A DNA stretch of 64,000 nt from Nakamurella sp. PAMC28650 (GTDB lineage Bacteria > Actinomycetota > Actinomycetes > Mycobacteriales > Nakamurellaceae). The stretch is taken from contig NZ_CP060298.1 of the NCBI RefSeq assembly GCF_014303395.1, forward strand, positions 682,001 through 746,000. The letters run 5' to 3'. A program made the position numbers and the translations under genes. How positions within the stretch are numbered: position 1 is the stretch's first letter; every line of letters begins with the position of its first letter. Below are positions 53,886 to 60,695 of this stretch, piece by piece. The notes under the pieces were generated by a model. That model had not been told where the DNA came from. It saw only the letters and a program-made list of their open reading frames with translations, and ran no database searches.

Positions 53886-55453
53886 GCACGGTGAACACGG
53901 TGCTGATCTCCGGCGCGGCCGACCTGGACGCTGCCGCCATCCTGGCCGTGGCACGAGGCGCGCGAATCGAACTCGGCGCCGCACTGCTCGGGGTCGTGGG
54001 TGATCGGCGGGCCGAGGTTCTGGCGGCGCTGGACGGCCGGGCGGTCTACGGCGTCACGACGGGTATGGGCGCGCAGAGCAAGGTCGGACTGACCGAGGTC
54101 GAGCAGTCGCAGCACCAGAACAACCTGCTGCTCGCCCGGGCGGTCGGGGGCCCGCCGTGGCTGCCTGCCGAGGAGGTGCGGGCGCTGTTCGCCGTGCGGC
54201 TGCGGAATTTTCTGACCGGTGACGCCGGGGTGTCCCCGGAGTTGCTCTTGCTGCTCACCCGGTTCCTCGACGCCGGTGTGGTGCCGGCCGTCCCCACTTC
54301 GGGCTCCGGCAGCGCCGGGGAGATCATCCCGCTCGCGCACGCGTTCGGCCCGCTGACCGGGGCGGGTTCGGTGTTGACCGAGGCGGGACCGGGGCTGACC
54401 GGGGCGGGTTCGGGGCTGACCGGGGCGCGTTCGGGGCTGACCGGGGCGGGTTCGGGGCTGACCGGGACGGGACCGGGGACGGACCCGTCGGTGCGCGAGG
54501 CCGCCGACGTGCTTGTCGAGCAGGGGCTGACCGCGATGGAGCTGGGCCCCAAGGAGGGGGTCGCTCTGCTGCAGGGGGTCCCCGGCACCACGGCACAGGC
54601 GATCCTGATCGCCGACCGGACGCGACGGCTGATCCAGTGGTGGCAGGCGGTGCTGGCCATCGGAATCGTCGCCGCGTCGGCGCCGCAGGACGTCTACCTC
54701 CCGAGCCTGGCCCGTGGCGATCCGGAGCTGACGGCGGTACTCGCGGCGCTGCAGGTACTGCTGGCCGATTCGGACGCCTCGTCACGCTCGCTGCAGGCGC
54801 CCGTGTCCTTTCGCGTCGCCGGGCCCGTGCTCGCCCATCTGCAACGATCCGTCAGCGCGCTGTCGGCCGCGGTCGAGCGGGCTCTGGTGGGGGTGACGGA
54901 CTCCCCGGCCTTCGTCGACGGCGATTTTCACGCCACGGCGGGATTTCACGGACTGGACCTCGCCGCCCATCTGGATGCCGTCAGCGTCGCGCTGGTCCAT
55001 GCCGCGGAGGTCTCCGCCGCCCGCACCCATCGTCTGCTGGATACCGCCGTCACCGGATTGCCGCCCCAGCTGGCTTCCCGCTCCGGCCCGGACACCGGCC
55101 TGGTCGCGGTGCACAAGCGTGCGGCGGCGGCGGTTCACCAGCTGCGCCGTGCGGCCGCGCCCTCGATCGTGGGCTCGATGGAGACCTCCTTCGGCCAGGA
55201 GGACGTGCAGACCTTCAGCTGGGAGGCAGCCGCCAACGCCCGGACCGCACTGGACGGGGCCCTCGAGGTCATGGCCTGCGAGCTGCTGACCGCCTACCAC
55301 GCAACGGTTCTCGGCGGTCGCAGCACCGGCCCCGCGCTGAGAGCGATCCTTGACTCGGTGGCGACGGTCGTTCCGCCGATCCATCGTGACCGGCCGTTCG
55401 GACGGGACATCGAGGCCCTCCGGTTGCTGCTCGGTGACCGACCCCGCCCCTGA
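53882..55453 (+). CDS. Aromatic amino acid ammonia-lyase (HAL/PAL/TAL) family protein with altered active site
   Basis: The 523-residue protein starts at GTG 53882 in the overlap. It has the lyase-family blocks: VYGVTTGMG with the conserved Tyr56, QHQNNLLLARAVG, PLAHAF, LGPKEGVALLQGVPGT, and QEDVQTFSWEAAAN. The triad that normally forms the MIO cofactor (Ala-Ser-Gly in GASGDLAPLAH) reads Ser144-Ala145-Gly146-Glu147. MIO needs Ser in the middle, so this enzyme likely lacks the cofactor. A Gly/Leu/Thr-rich repeat of about 42 residues (158-199) follows the active-site segment. It is translationally coupled to the cyclodeaminase-like gene and probably works with it. Confidence 0.82.
   Translation: MSTVNTVLISGAADLDAAAILAVARGARIELGAALLGVVGDRRAEVLAALDGRAVYGVTTGMGAQSKVGLTEVEQSQHQNNLLLARAVGGPPWLPAEEVRALFAVRLRNFLTGDAGVSPELLLLLTRFLDAGVVPAVPTSGSGSAGEIIPLAHAFGPLTGAGSVLTEAGPGLTGAGSGLTGARSGLTGAGSGLTGTGPGTDPSVREAADVLVEQGLTAMELGPKEGVALLQGVPGTTAQAILIADRTRRLIQWWQAVLAIGIVAASAPQDVYLPSLARGDPELTAVLAALQVLLADSDASSRSLQAPVSFRVAGPVLAHLQRSVSALSAAVERALVGVTDSPAFVDGDFHATAGFHGLDLAAHLDAVSVALVHAAEVSAARTHRLLDTAVTGLPPQLASRSGPDTGLVAVHKRAAAAVHQLRRAAAPSIVGSMETSFGQEDVQTFSWEAAANARTALDGALEVMACELLTAYHATVLGGRSTGPALRAILDSVATVVPPIHRDRPFGRDIEALRLLLGDRPRP
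54353..54478 (+). repeat. 21-bp tandem repeat within the lyase-like gene (six units)
   Basis: Six consecutive 21-bp units (consensus ctgaccggggcgggttcggg plus g) encode the heptapeptide L-T-G-A-G-S/P-G six times with minor changes. The array sits between the active-site segment and the conserved KEGVALL block, in a loop of the lyase fold. Identical neighbouring units suggest replication slippage, so copy number may vary between strains without breaking the frame. Confidence 0.88.
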
Positions 55454-55467
55454 ACGGGATCGTCCGC

Positions 55468-56412
55468 TCAGCGGCAGCGCGGACACCGGGCGGGAAACCC
55501 ACCCCACCCCAGGCCGACCAGAACTTCGGCGACCTCGGTCGCGACGCCGCAGGGGTCGCGCGTCACTTCCTGCCAACCGAACCTCAGCGTCCGCAGCCCC
55601 ACGGACGTATGACTGTTGTCCCGCTGCCGGTCCCGGAAGGTGTCGAGCGAGCCGGCATGGCCGAGCCGACCGTCGAGCTCCACCACCAGCGCGAACTCCT
55701 CGTAGACGACATCAAGATAGCCGCCTCGGCCCGGTCGCCGACGCTGCCTGGTACCGGTGGCCAGGCTGTGTGCGCGCTCTACATCTCGCAGGTAGTGGTA
55801 CTCCAGGGTGCTGTGCACTCCGGCGGCCACATCCGGGAGCAGAGCCTGGAGCAGCCGGCGGTGCGGTAGTCGGGTCCGTCGACGCATCGCCGACAGGAGT
55901 GCGTCGGGGCTGGTCAGCCGCCGCTGCACCGCAGTGGTCACCCAATCGATGCACGCGGCTGCCGATCCGCCGGCGCACAGATCGAGCACGGTGTCCTCGA
56001 TACGGGTCCGCGGTGGCTCGGCCCGGCCGGACGGCGTTCGCACGAGTTCACGTTCCTGCCGGAAGGAGACCCAAGCGCGTTCGGCACGCTTCGTACCGTT
56101 GGGCACCAGGATCTCGACCGGCAATCGTTGCTCGTCCACCAGCCCGTGCAGGCAGGCCGCCGTCAGGTCCGCGGCCCTGGATCCAGGCCCCCCGACGAGG
56201 ATCCCGGCCCACACGTGCGCAAGCCACGAGGGCGACGTGTTCGGAGTGAGATAGATCCCCGGCTCCACGGTCCCCCACTGACCGTCGGCCAGCAGACGCA
56301 GTAGAGCCTTGCGCTGCAGACCAAGACCGAACGCCTGCTCGCGTGACAGCACCCCTGACTGCTGCGCGGCCAGCCTCACCACGGCATCGGGAACTGGTTG
56401 TCGGGCGCGCAT
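55468..56412 (-). CDS. AbiEi-like antitoxin domain fused to a DUF559 nuclease-like domain
   Basis: The 314-residue protein begins with a winged-helix-like AbiEi segment: VRLAAQQSGVLSREQAFGLGLQRKALLRLLADGQWGTVEPGIYL. Its middle part is TAACLHGLVDEQRLPVEILVPNGT. The C terminus (YLDVVYEEFALVVELDGRLGHAG ... DRQRDN) is the Vsr-like/DUF559 PD-(D/E)xK pattern with VELDG. No AbiEii-type toxin gene is adjacent, so this is not a recognised toxin-antitoxin pair. Many actinobacteria have such fusions, with no known function. No clear ribosome site precedes the ATG. Confidence 0.8.
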   Translation of the reverse strand: MRARQPVPDAVVRLAAQQSGVLSREQAFGLGLQRKALLRLLADGQWGTVEPGIYLTPNTSPSWLAHVWAGILVGGPGSRAADLTAACLHGLVDEQRLPVEILVPNGTKRAERAWVSFRQERELVRTPSGRAEPPRTRIEDTVLDLCAGGSAAACIDWVTTAVQRRLTSPDALLSAMRRRTRLPHRRLLQALLPDVAAGVHSTLEYHYLRDVERAHSLATGTRQRRRPGRGGYLDVVYEEFALVVELDGRLGHAGSLDTFRDRQRDNSHTSVGLRTLRFGWQEVTRDPCGVATEVAEVLVGLGWGGFPARCPRCR

Positions 56413-56470
56413 GGGAGCAATATGCAGGTTTTCGACCCGGTGGCCGCGGCGCTGTCCACAATTGGCGATC

Positions 56471-56516
56471 ACCGCAGTAGTTCGGTGCCCGTACTCGGGC
56501 ACCGAACTACTGCGGT
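56471..56516. repeat. Perfect 21-bp inverted repeat with a 4-nt loop
   Basis: The left arm accgcagtagttcggtgccc(g) at 56471-56491 and the exact reverse complement at 56496-56516 are separated by tact. It lies between the AbiEi-DUF559 gene (start 56412) and the Gfo/Idh/MocA gene (stop 56609), both on the minus strand. It can form a very stable stem after the latter gene's transcript. It has no following T run in either direction, so it is either an actinobacterial-type terminator or a mobile palindromic element. Confidence 0.8.
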
Positions 56517-56608
56517 CATGTCGATTTGGCGAGCGGCCGCCACCCCAGGGCCCGCCCGGGTACATCCCGACCATCCACCCCGGTCCGGCTGGCGCGGCAG
56601 GGGCGATC

Positions 56609-57646
56609 TCAGGGGTGATGAACTCCGAGAGCGGACAGCGCACCGGTCAGGATGCGCATGATCGACAGCGAATCCCGGTGCGGCATCACCGGGCTCTCGA
56701 TGTCGCCGGCGCGCACCCTGGACTGCACCTCACGTAGTTGGGGGACGTATCCCGAGCCCTCGATCGAAGTGGTCAGCTCCTCCGGCTCCAGGTCGTCGCG
56801 GTAGAGCGTCATCCTCGTGGGCCGCAGCGCGTTGGCCTCGATCTCGACCCGGCCCAGGGTCCCCACGACACACGCGGTGTTGGGCCCTTCGGCGCGCATC
56901 GAGCAGGTCCCGACCCCGGTGATGCCATCGGCGTACCGGAACATCAGGGTGGCGCTGTCGTCCACCCGGTTGGCGGCCAGGCTGCCGGCCACGTCGACCG
57001 AATCCGGATCACCCAGCAGTGATTGGATGAAGGACACCGGATAGGGCCCGAGGTCGAGAAGTCCGCCGCCGCCCAGTGCCGGGTCGTAGAGCCGGTGACC
57101 CGGGTCGTACGGGAAACGGAAACTGAAGTCATCGCTCACACTGCGGATCTCGCCCAGCACTCCCTGGGCCACCAGCTCCCGGAGCCGGACGTGCAGAGGG
57201 TTGAAGCGGGTCCAGATCGCCTCCATCAGGAAGGCGCCGTTCGACCGGGCGGCGTCGACCATGGTCTGCGCCTGCCGGTAGTGGACGGTCAGCGCCTTCT
57301 CGGCCAGCACCGCAGTCCCGGACTCCAAGGCCGGAATGACCGCTTCGTGGTGCACCCCATGCGGTGTCGCCACGTAGAGCACGTCGATCTCGGGGAGCAT
57401 GTCGGCCAGCCGTTCGAAGACGGCAACGGTCGGTCGCCGGGCACCTCGCGGAAGGTCGAGCCCACCGGCGAAGGCAGCTCCGCGGTCCGCCGACCGCGAG
57501 CAGACCGCCACCATCTCCGCGTCCGGCACCAGCAGCAGATCGGACATCACCGTGTGCGCAATGCTGCCGGTCCCGATCACTCCCCACCGCAGAGGGTGCT
57601 CCAGATCGGCAGAAAATGTCGCCGGTAGACCCCGATTCATCGCCAC
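56609..57646 (-). CDS. Gfo/Idh/MocA-family oxidoreductase
   Basis: The 345-residue protein has an N-terminal Rossmann domain (RWGVIGTGSIAHTVM), the VATPHGVHHEAVI block, and the EKALTVHYRQAQTMVDAA motif with the catalytic Lys. DPALGGGGLLDLGPYPVSFIQ is a catalytic-domain block. It oxidises or reduces a sugar, inositol or related compound with NAD(P). The start is GTG 57646 (AGGAGG 8 nt upstream), not the ATG at 57640. It is the nearest annotated sugar-type gene to the GH92 mannosidase, 3 kb away, but is not in its operon. Confidence 0.88.
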   Translation of the reverse strand: MAMNRGLPATFSADLEHPLRWGVIGTGSIAHTVMSDLLLVPDAEMVAVCSRSADRGAAFAGGLDLPRGARRPTVAVFERLADMLPEIDVLYVATPHGVHHEAVIPALESGTAVLAEKALTVHYRQAQTMVDAARSNGAFLMEAIWTRFNPLHVRLRELVAQGVLGEIRSVSDDFSFRFPYDPGHRLYDPALGGGGLLDLGPYPVSFIQSLLGDPDSVDVAGSLAANRVDDSATLMFRYADGITGVGTCSMRAEGPNTACVVGTLGRVEIEANALRPTRMTLYRDDLEPEELTTSIEGSGYVPQLREVQSRVRAGDIESPVMPHRDSLSIMRILTGALSALGVHHP

Positions 57647-57702
57647 GTGGTGGCCCTCCTTCGCTCGGGACCCATCACACCACGCCCGGAACACCACGCG
57701 CG

Positions 57703-57747
57703 GACGTCCTGCACGTGGCGGCTATTGCCGCCACTGTGCAGGACGTC
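57703..57747 (-). terminator. Hairpin downstream of the alpha/beta-hydrolase gene
   Basis: gacgtcctgcacgtggcggc (57703-57722) pairs with gccgccactgtgcaggacgtc (57727-57747), with one bulged base and a tatt loop. It begins 3-4 nt after the hydrolase stop on the minus strand. It has no U run, as is usual for GC-rich actinobacterial terminators. It is the best terminator candidate in this part of the window. Confidence 0.7.
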
Positions 57748-57750
57748 TGC

Positions 57751-58422
57751 TCAGCTGCCGGACCCGGGAACCACGCCGGCGGTACCGACACCACCGGCAG
57801 TGCCGACACCACCGGCTGCGATGATCTGGGCGAACTCCGGTAGCTGCGCCCCGTCGATGGTGTGGCCGCCGGCGTGCCCGAGCACCCGGACGTCGGCCTT
57901 CATCGCCCGGAGCTGACCGACGAGGGTGCTGGTCTGGGCGGCGGTGGCCATCGGGTCGCGCAGCCCGTTCGCGATGGCGATCCACTTCCCGCTCAGGTCG
58001 ACACCGTGCGGCGGTGCGGCGAAGGGCACCATCGCGGCCAGCAGCAGTGCACCGGACAGCACCTCCGGTCGACGCATCAGCATCGCCGAAGCGATGTTGG
58101 CTCCATTGGAGAAGCCAACGGCGACAGAGCTTCCGGGTTCGATCCCGTGATCGTGCCCGACGGCCAGCACGAAATCGGCAAGCTCTTCGGCGCGAGCCGC
58201 AAGATCCTGCTCGTCGAAGACGCCCTCGGCGCGCCGCCGGAAGAACCGGAGCATCGACCCCTCCAGCACCCGCCCCCGTGGCGACAGCACCGGCGAGTGC
58301 GGCGACAGCCGATCGGCCAACGGCAGCAGGTCGTGCTCATCGCCCCCGGTGCCGTGCAGCATCAGCAGCGGGGGTCCACCCGCACCGTCCCGCCAGACGT
58401 GCGGCCAGGTCGTATCGGTCAT
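57751..58422 (-). CDS. Carboxylesterase/phospholipase-like alpha/beta-hydrolase
   Basis: The 223-residue hydrolase has an oxyanion block LLMLHGTGGDEHDLLPLAD, the nucleophile motif GFSNGAN (Ser), DPMATAAQT with the acid and GHAGGHTI with the catalytic His. This matches the YtpA/MhqD-type esterase subfamily. It overlaps the ring-cleaving dioxygenase gene by 4 bp (ATGA). Together they resemble the mhqD-mhqO pair that detoxifies quinones in Firmicutes. A Gly/Val repeat (GGVGTAGGVGTAG) forms the C-terminal tail. A terminator hairpin follows directly. Confidence 0.85.
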   Translation of the reverse strand: MTDTTWPHVWRDGAGGPPLLMLHGTGGDEHDLLPLADRLSPHSPVLSPRGRVLEGSMLRFFRRRAEGVFDEQDLAARAEELADFVLAVGHDHGIEPGSSVAVGFSNGANIASAMLMRRPEVLSGALLLAAMVPFAAPPHGVDLSGKWIAIANGLRDPMATAAQTSTLVGQLRAMKADVRVLGHAGGHTIDGAQLPEFAQIIAAGGVGTAGGVGTAGVVPGSGS

Positions 58423-59381
58423 GCTCGACTGCCGGCCAGGTCGGGCAGCGTTATCGGTGGTAGCGAGCGCGCGATCTGCTCGCGGTTCGGCTCGAGCCAC
58501 GGCGGCAGTTTGAGCGATCGGCCCAGTTCGAGCAGTGGCTCGTCGATGTCGAAGCCCGGCGAATCGGTGGCGATCTCGAACAGCACCCCACCCGGCTCGC
58601 GGAAGTAGATGGACTTGAAGTACTGGCGGTCCAGGATCTCGGTGACGCTGATGCCGGCCCCGACGAGCTGCTGCTGCCAGGTCGTCATGGTGGCCAGGTC
58701 CGGGGCCCGGAACGCGACGTGATGCACGGTGCCGCCGGCCTGGTAGCCCCGCTCGCGGGCCCCACCCGTCAGGTCGACGAGAGCGCCGGCGGCGCCGTTC
58801 GCCATCTGGAAGCGAGAGCGACCTGCACTTTCGCCGGCAGCTCCCATACCGAGCAGCTCGGTCAGCATCGAGGCGGTCGGGTCCAGCACAGCCTCGTTCA
58901 TCGTCACCGAGTGCAGTCCGCGGACCGCGTGCTGGGCCGGGATGCTGGCCACCCCGTCCCAGCCGGAGCGGTGGTCTCCGTCGGTGGCGACCAGATCGAG
59001 CACCATGCCGTCCGGGTCCCGGAGGGTCAGGACCTCCTCGGCCTCACGGGTGACCGGCGCGTCGACGTCGACCTGCAGCGACTTCAGCCGGTCGTACCAC
59101 CAGCTCAGCGAGGTGCCGGGGACGCTGAACGCGGTGGCGGAGGTCATCCCGGCCCCCTGACGGCCCCGCGGAACATCCGGCCACGGGAAGAACGTCAGGA
59201 TGCTCGACGGGGTGCCTTTCTCGTCGCCGTAGTACAGGTGCCAGGAATCGGGCGCGTCGAAGTTGACGGTGCGCTTGATCAGACGCAGACCCAGAACGGT
59301 GCTGTAGAAGTCGACGTTCTGCTGAGGCGCTGAGGCGATGGCGGTGACGTGATGCAGACCCTGTGGAGCGATGTTGGTCAT
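58419..59381 (-). CDS. Ring-cleaving dioxygenase of the VOC family (MhqO-like)
   Basis: The 320-residue protein has two vicinal-oxygen-chelate domains: GLHHVTAIASAPQQNVDFYSTVLGLRL at the N terminus and GLHSVTMNEAVLDP further on, then VHHVAFRAPDLAT and GVLFEIATDSPGF with the metal-binding Glu. This is the MhqO/LinE-type extradiol or hydroquinone dioxygenase pattern. The start ATG has GAGGAGG 6 nt upstream. It is the first gene of the mhqO-mhqD-like operon, divergent from a MarR regulator across 132 bp. Confidence 0.85.
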   Translation of the reverse strand: MTNIAPQGLHHVTAIASAPQQNVDFYSTVLGLRLIKRTVNFDAPDSWHLYYGDEKGTPSSILTFFPWPDVPRGRQGAGMTSATAFSVPGTSLSWWYDRLKSLQVDVDAPVTREAEEVLTLRDPDGMVLDLVATDGDHRSGWDGVASIPAQHAVRGLHSVTMNEAVLDPTASMLTELLGMGAAGESAGRSRFQMANGAAGALVDLTGGARERGYQAGGTVHHVAFRAPDLATMTTWQQQLVGAGISVTEILDRQYFKSIYFREPGGVLFEIATDSPGFDIDEPLLELGRSLKLPPWLEPNREQIARSLPPITLPDLAGSRA

Positions 59382-59445
59382 GCGGTCCTCCTCGATAGGA
59401 ACTGATTCATGCGTGTGCATCTACTGTAACCACGAAGACGCCATT

Positions 59446-59463
59446 TATCTTCCCAGCAAGATA
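59446..59463. promoter_or_regulatory. Candidate MarR/MhqR operator
   Basis: TATCTT-cccagc-AAGATA (59446-59463) is a perfect 6-bp inverted repeat with a 6-bp spacer in the divergent gap between the dioxygenase and MarR genes. The half-site spacing fits a dimeric winged-helix MarR protein. It lies 65 bp before the dioxygenase start and 50 bp before the marR start. Confidence 0.5.
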
Positions 59464-59513
59464 CTTCCGGTCACGTACATCGGACGTAGGATTCCCGGGA
59501 AAGAGGTGGGCGG

Positions 59514-59960
59514 ATGTTGGCTGCTCCGGACGACCGGGATCTGGTGAGTTGGTGGGGCCACGTCATCGAGGGCTTCCACCGGACGCACACCGATGTCGTC
59601 CGCCCCGTGGAGCAGCGGTTCGGGCTGGCCGCGGCCCCGGCCGAAGTCGTCCTGCGACTGGGCCGCACCCCCGGGCACCGGTTGCCGATGTCCAAGATCG
59701 CCTCCGAGACCGCCTTGACCAGCGGAGGCTTCACCAAGCTCGCCGATCGGCTGATCGCGATGGGCCTCGTGCAGCGGGTCCGGCACGACACCGACCGCCG
59801 GGTCATCAACCTGGAGTTGACGACGCACGGCGTCGACGTCGCCGAGCAGGTCGAGGCGGCGACCGCCGAGGCCCTGCGCGCGCACCTGCTGGCCGTGATC
59901 GGGGTCGATGATGCCCGGGCCCTCAGCGCCACCATGCTCCGGCTGCGCGACGCGGAGTGA
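59514..59960 (+). CDS. MarR-family transcriptional regulator
   Basis: The 148-residue protein has the MarR winged helix at about residues 57-104 (LPMSKIASETALTSGGFTKLADRLIAMGLVQRV with the wing DTDRRVINLELT) and flanking dimer helices. It lies divergent from the dioxygenase-hydrolase pair and is likely their repressor, responding to quinones or phenols as MhqR does. GAGGTGG precedes the ATG. It is full length and no defects are visible. Confidence 0.87.
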   Translation: MLAAPDDRDLVSWWGHVIEGFHRTHTDVVRPVEQRFGLAAAPAEVVLRLGRTPGHRLPMSKIASETALTSGGFTKLADRLIAMGLVQRVRHDTDRRVINLELTTHGVDVAEQVEAATAEALRAHLLAVIGVDDARALSATMLRLRDAE

Positions 59961-60045
59961 AAGGCCGGCCGGTCGAAGCGATATGACGGGCAGGTCGGAT
60001 CAGGTCAGCCGCCCGGTTCCGGCAATCGCCGGCGGGCATCGCGCG

Positions 60046-60501
60046 TCAGACCGCTACGAAGAGACAGAACGGATGACCGGCCGGGTCGGCCAGCACGAAG
60101 AGCGGTTCCTCCGGGTCGTCGGAACGGTCGTACAGCTGTCTCGCACCCAGCTCGATGGCCCGCCCGACCTGGAGGGTCAGGTCCGCCGCGGTCGGAACGG
60201 TGGTATCGAGATGCAGCATCTGCGGTCGCGACCCGGTCGGCCAGGTCAGCGCCGGTAGGTCCGGGACCTGTTGGAAGGCAACGCCCATCGAGCCGCCGGG
60301 ATCACGCAGTACGAGCCAGTCCCGCCCCCGCGGATCCGGCTCGCCGGCAGCCGGCGGTTCGTCGCCCTGGCGGTACCGCAGGCCGAACAGCTGACGGTAG
60401 AACTCCGCCAGTGCCCGGGCATCCGGGCAATCCAGCACGACCTGCCTGATGCTGGGCGCCGGCGATGGTGTCGTCACCAGCGGTGGAGGGGAATCTGTCA
60501 T
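60046..60501 (-). CDS. VOC-family protein (glyoxalase/bleomycin-resistance-like)
   Basis: The 151-residue protein has IRQVVLDCPDARALAEFYRQLFGLRY at the start, VAFQQVPDLPALTWPTGSRPQMLHLD in the middle and FVLADPAGHPFCLF at the end. This is the actinobacterial single-domain VOC pattern, whose members are mostly of unknown substrate. The metal ligands are not all conserved by eye. It has a Pro/Ser/Thr-rich leader of about 16 residues. It is convergent with the marR gene, with 85 bp between stops. Confidence 0.82.
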   Translation of the reverse strand: MTDSPPPLVTTPSPAPSIRQVVLDCPDARALAEFYRQLFGLRYRQGDEPPAAGEPDPRGRDWLVLRDPGGSMGVAFQQVPDLPALTWPTGSRPQMLHLDTTVPTAADLTLQVGRAIELGARQLYDRSDDPEEPLFVLADPAGHPFCLFVAV

Positions 60502-60634
60502 GGGTCGATGCTCGCAGGACCTGTGTCACCGACGACCAGGCAGGTCCCGGCAATCGCTCCTCAAGCCGGTCGGGAGCGACGGGTGATGCGGCGGGAAGAG
60601 CCGCGAACAGCCGGAGCCGGATCGAGCGGAAAAC

Positions 60635-60684
60635 GTCATCCGGCCGAGGCCCACCCCTCGACATGTGGGCTTCGGCCGGATGAC
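60635..60684 (-). terminator. Hairpin downstream of the GH92 gene
   Basis: gtcatccggccgaggcccac (60635-60654) and gtgggcttcggccggatgac (60665-60684) pair with one mismatch across a 10-nt loop. It lies 11 bp beyond the GH92 stop on the minus strand, so it probably ends that transcript. No U run follows. Confidence 0.75.
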
Positions 60685-60695
60685 AGATCCCGGTT

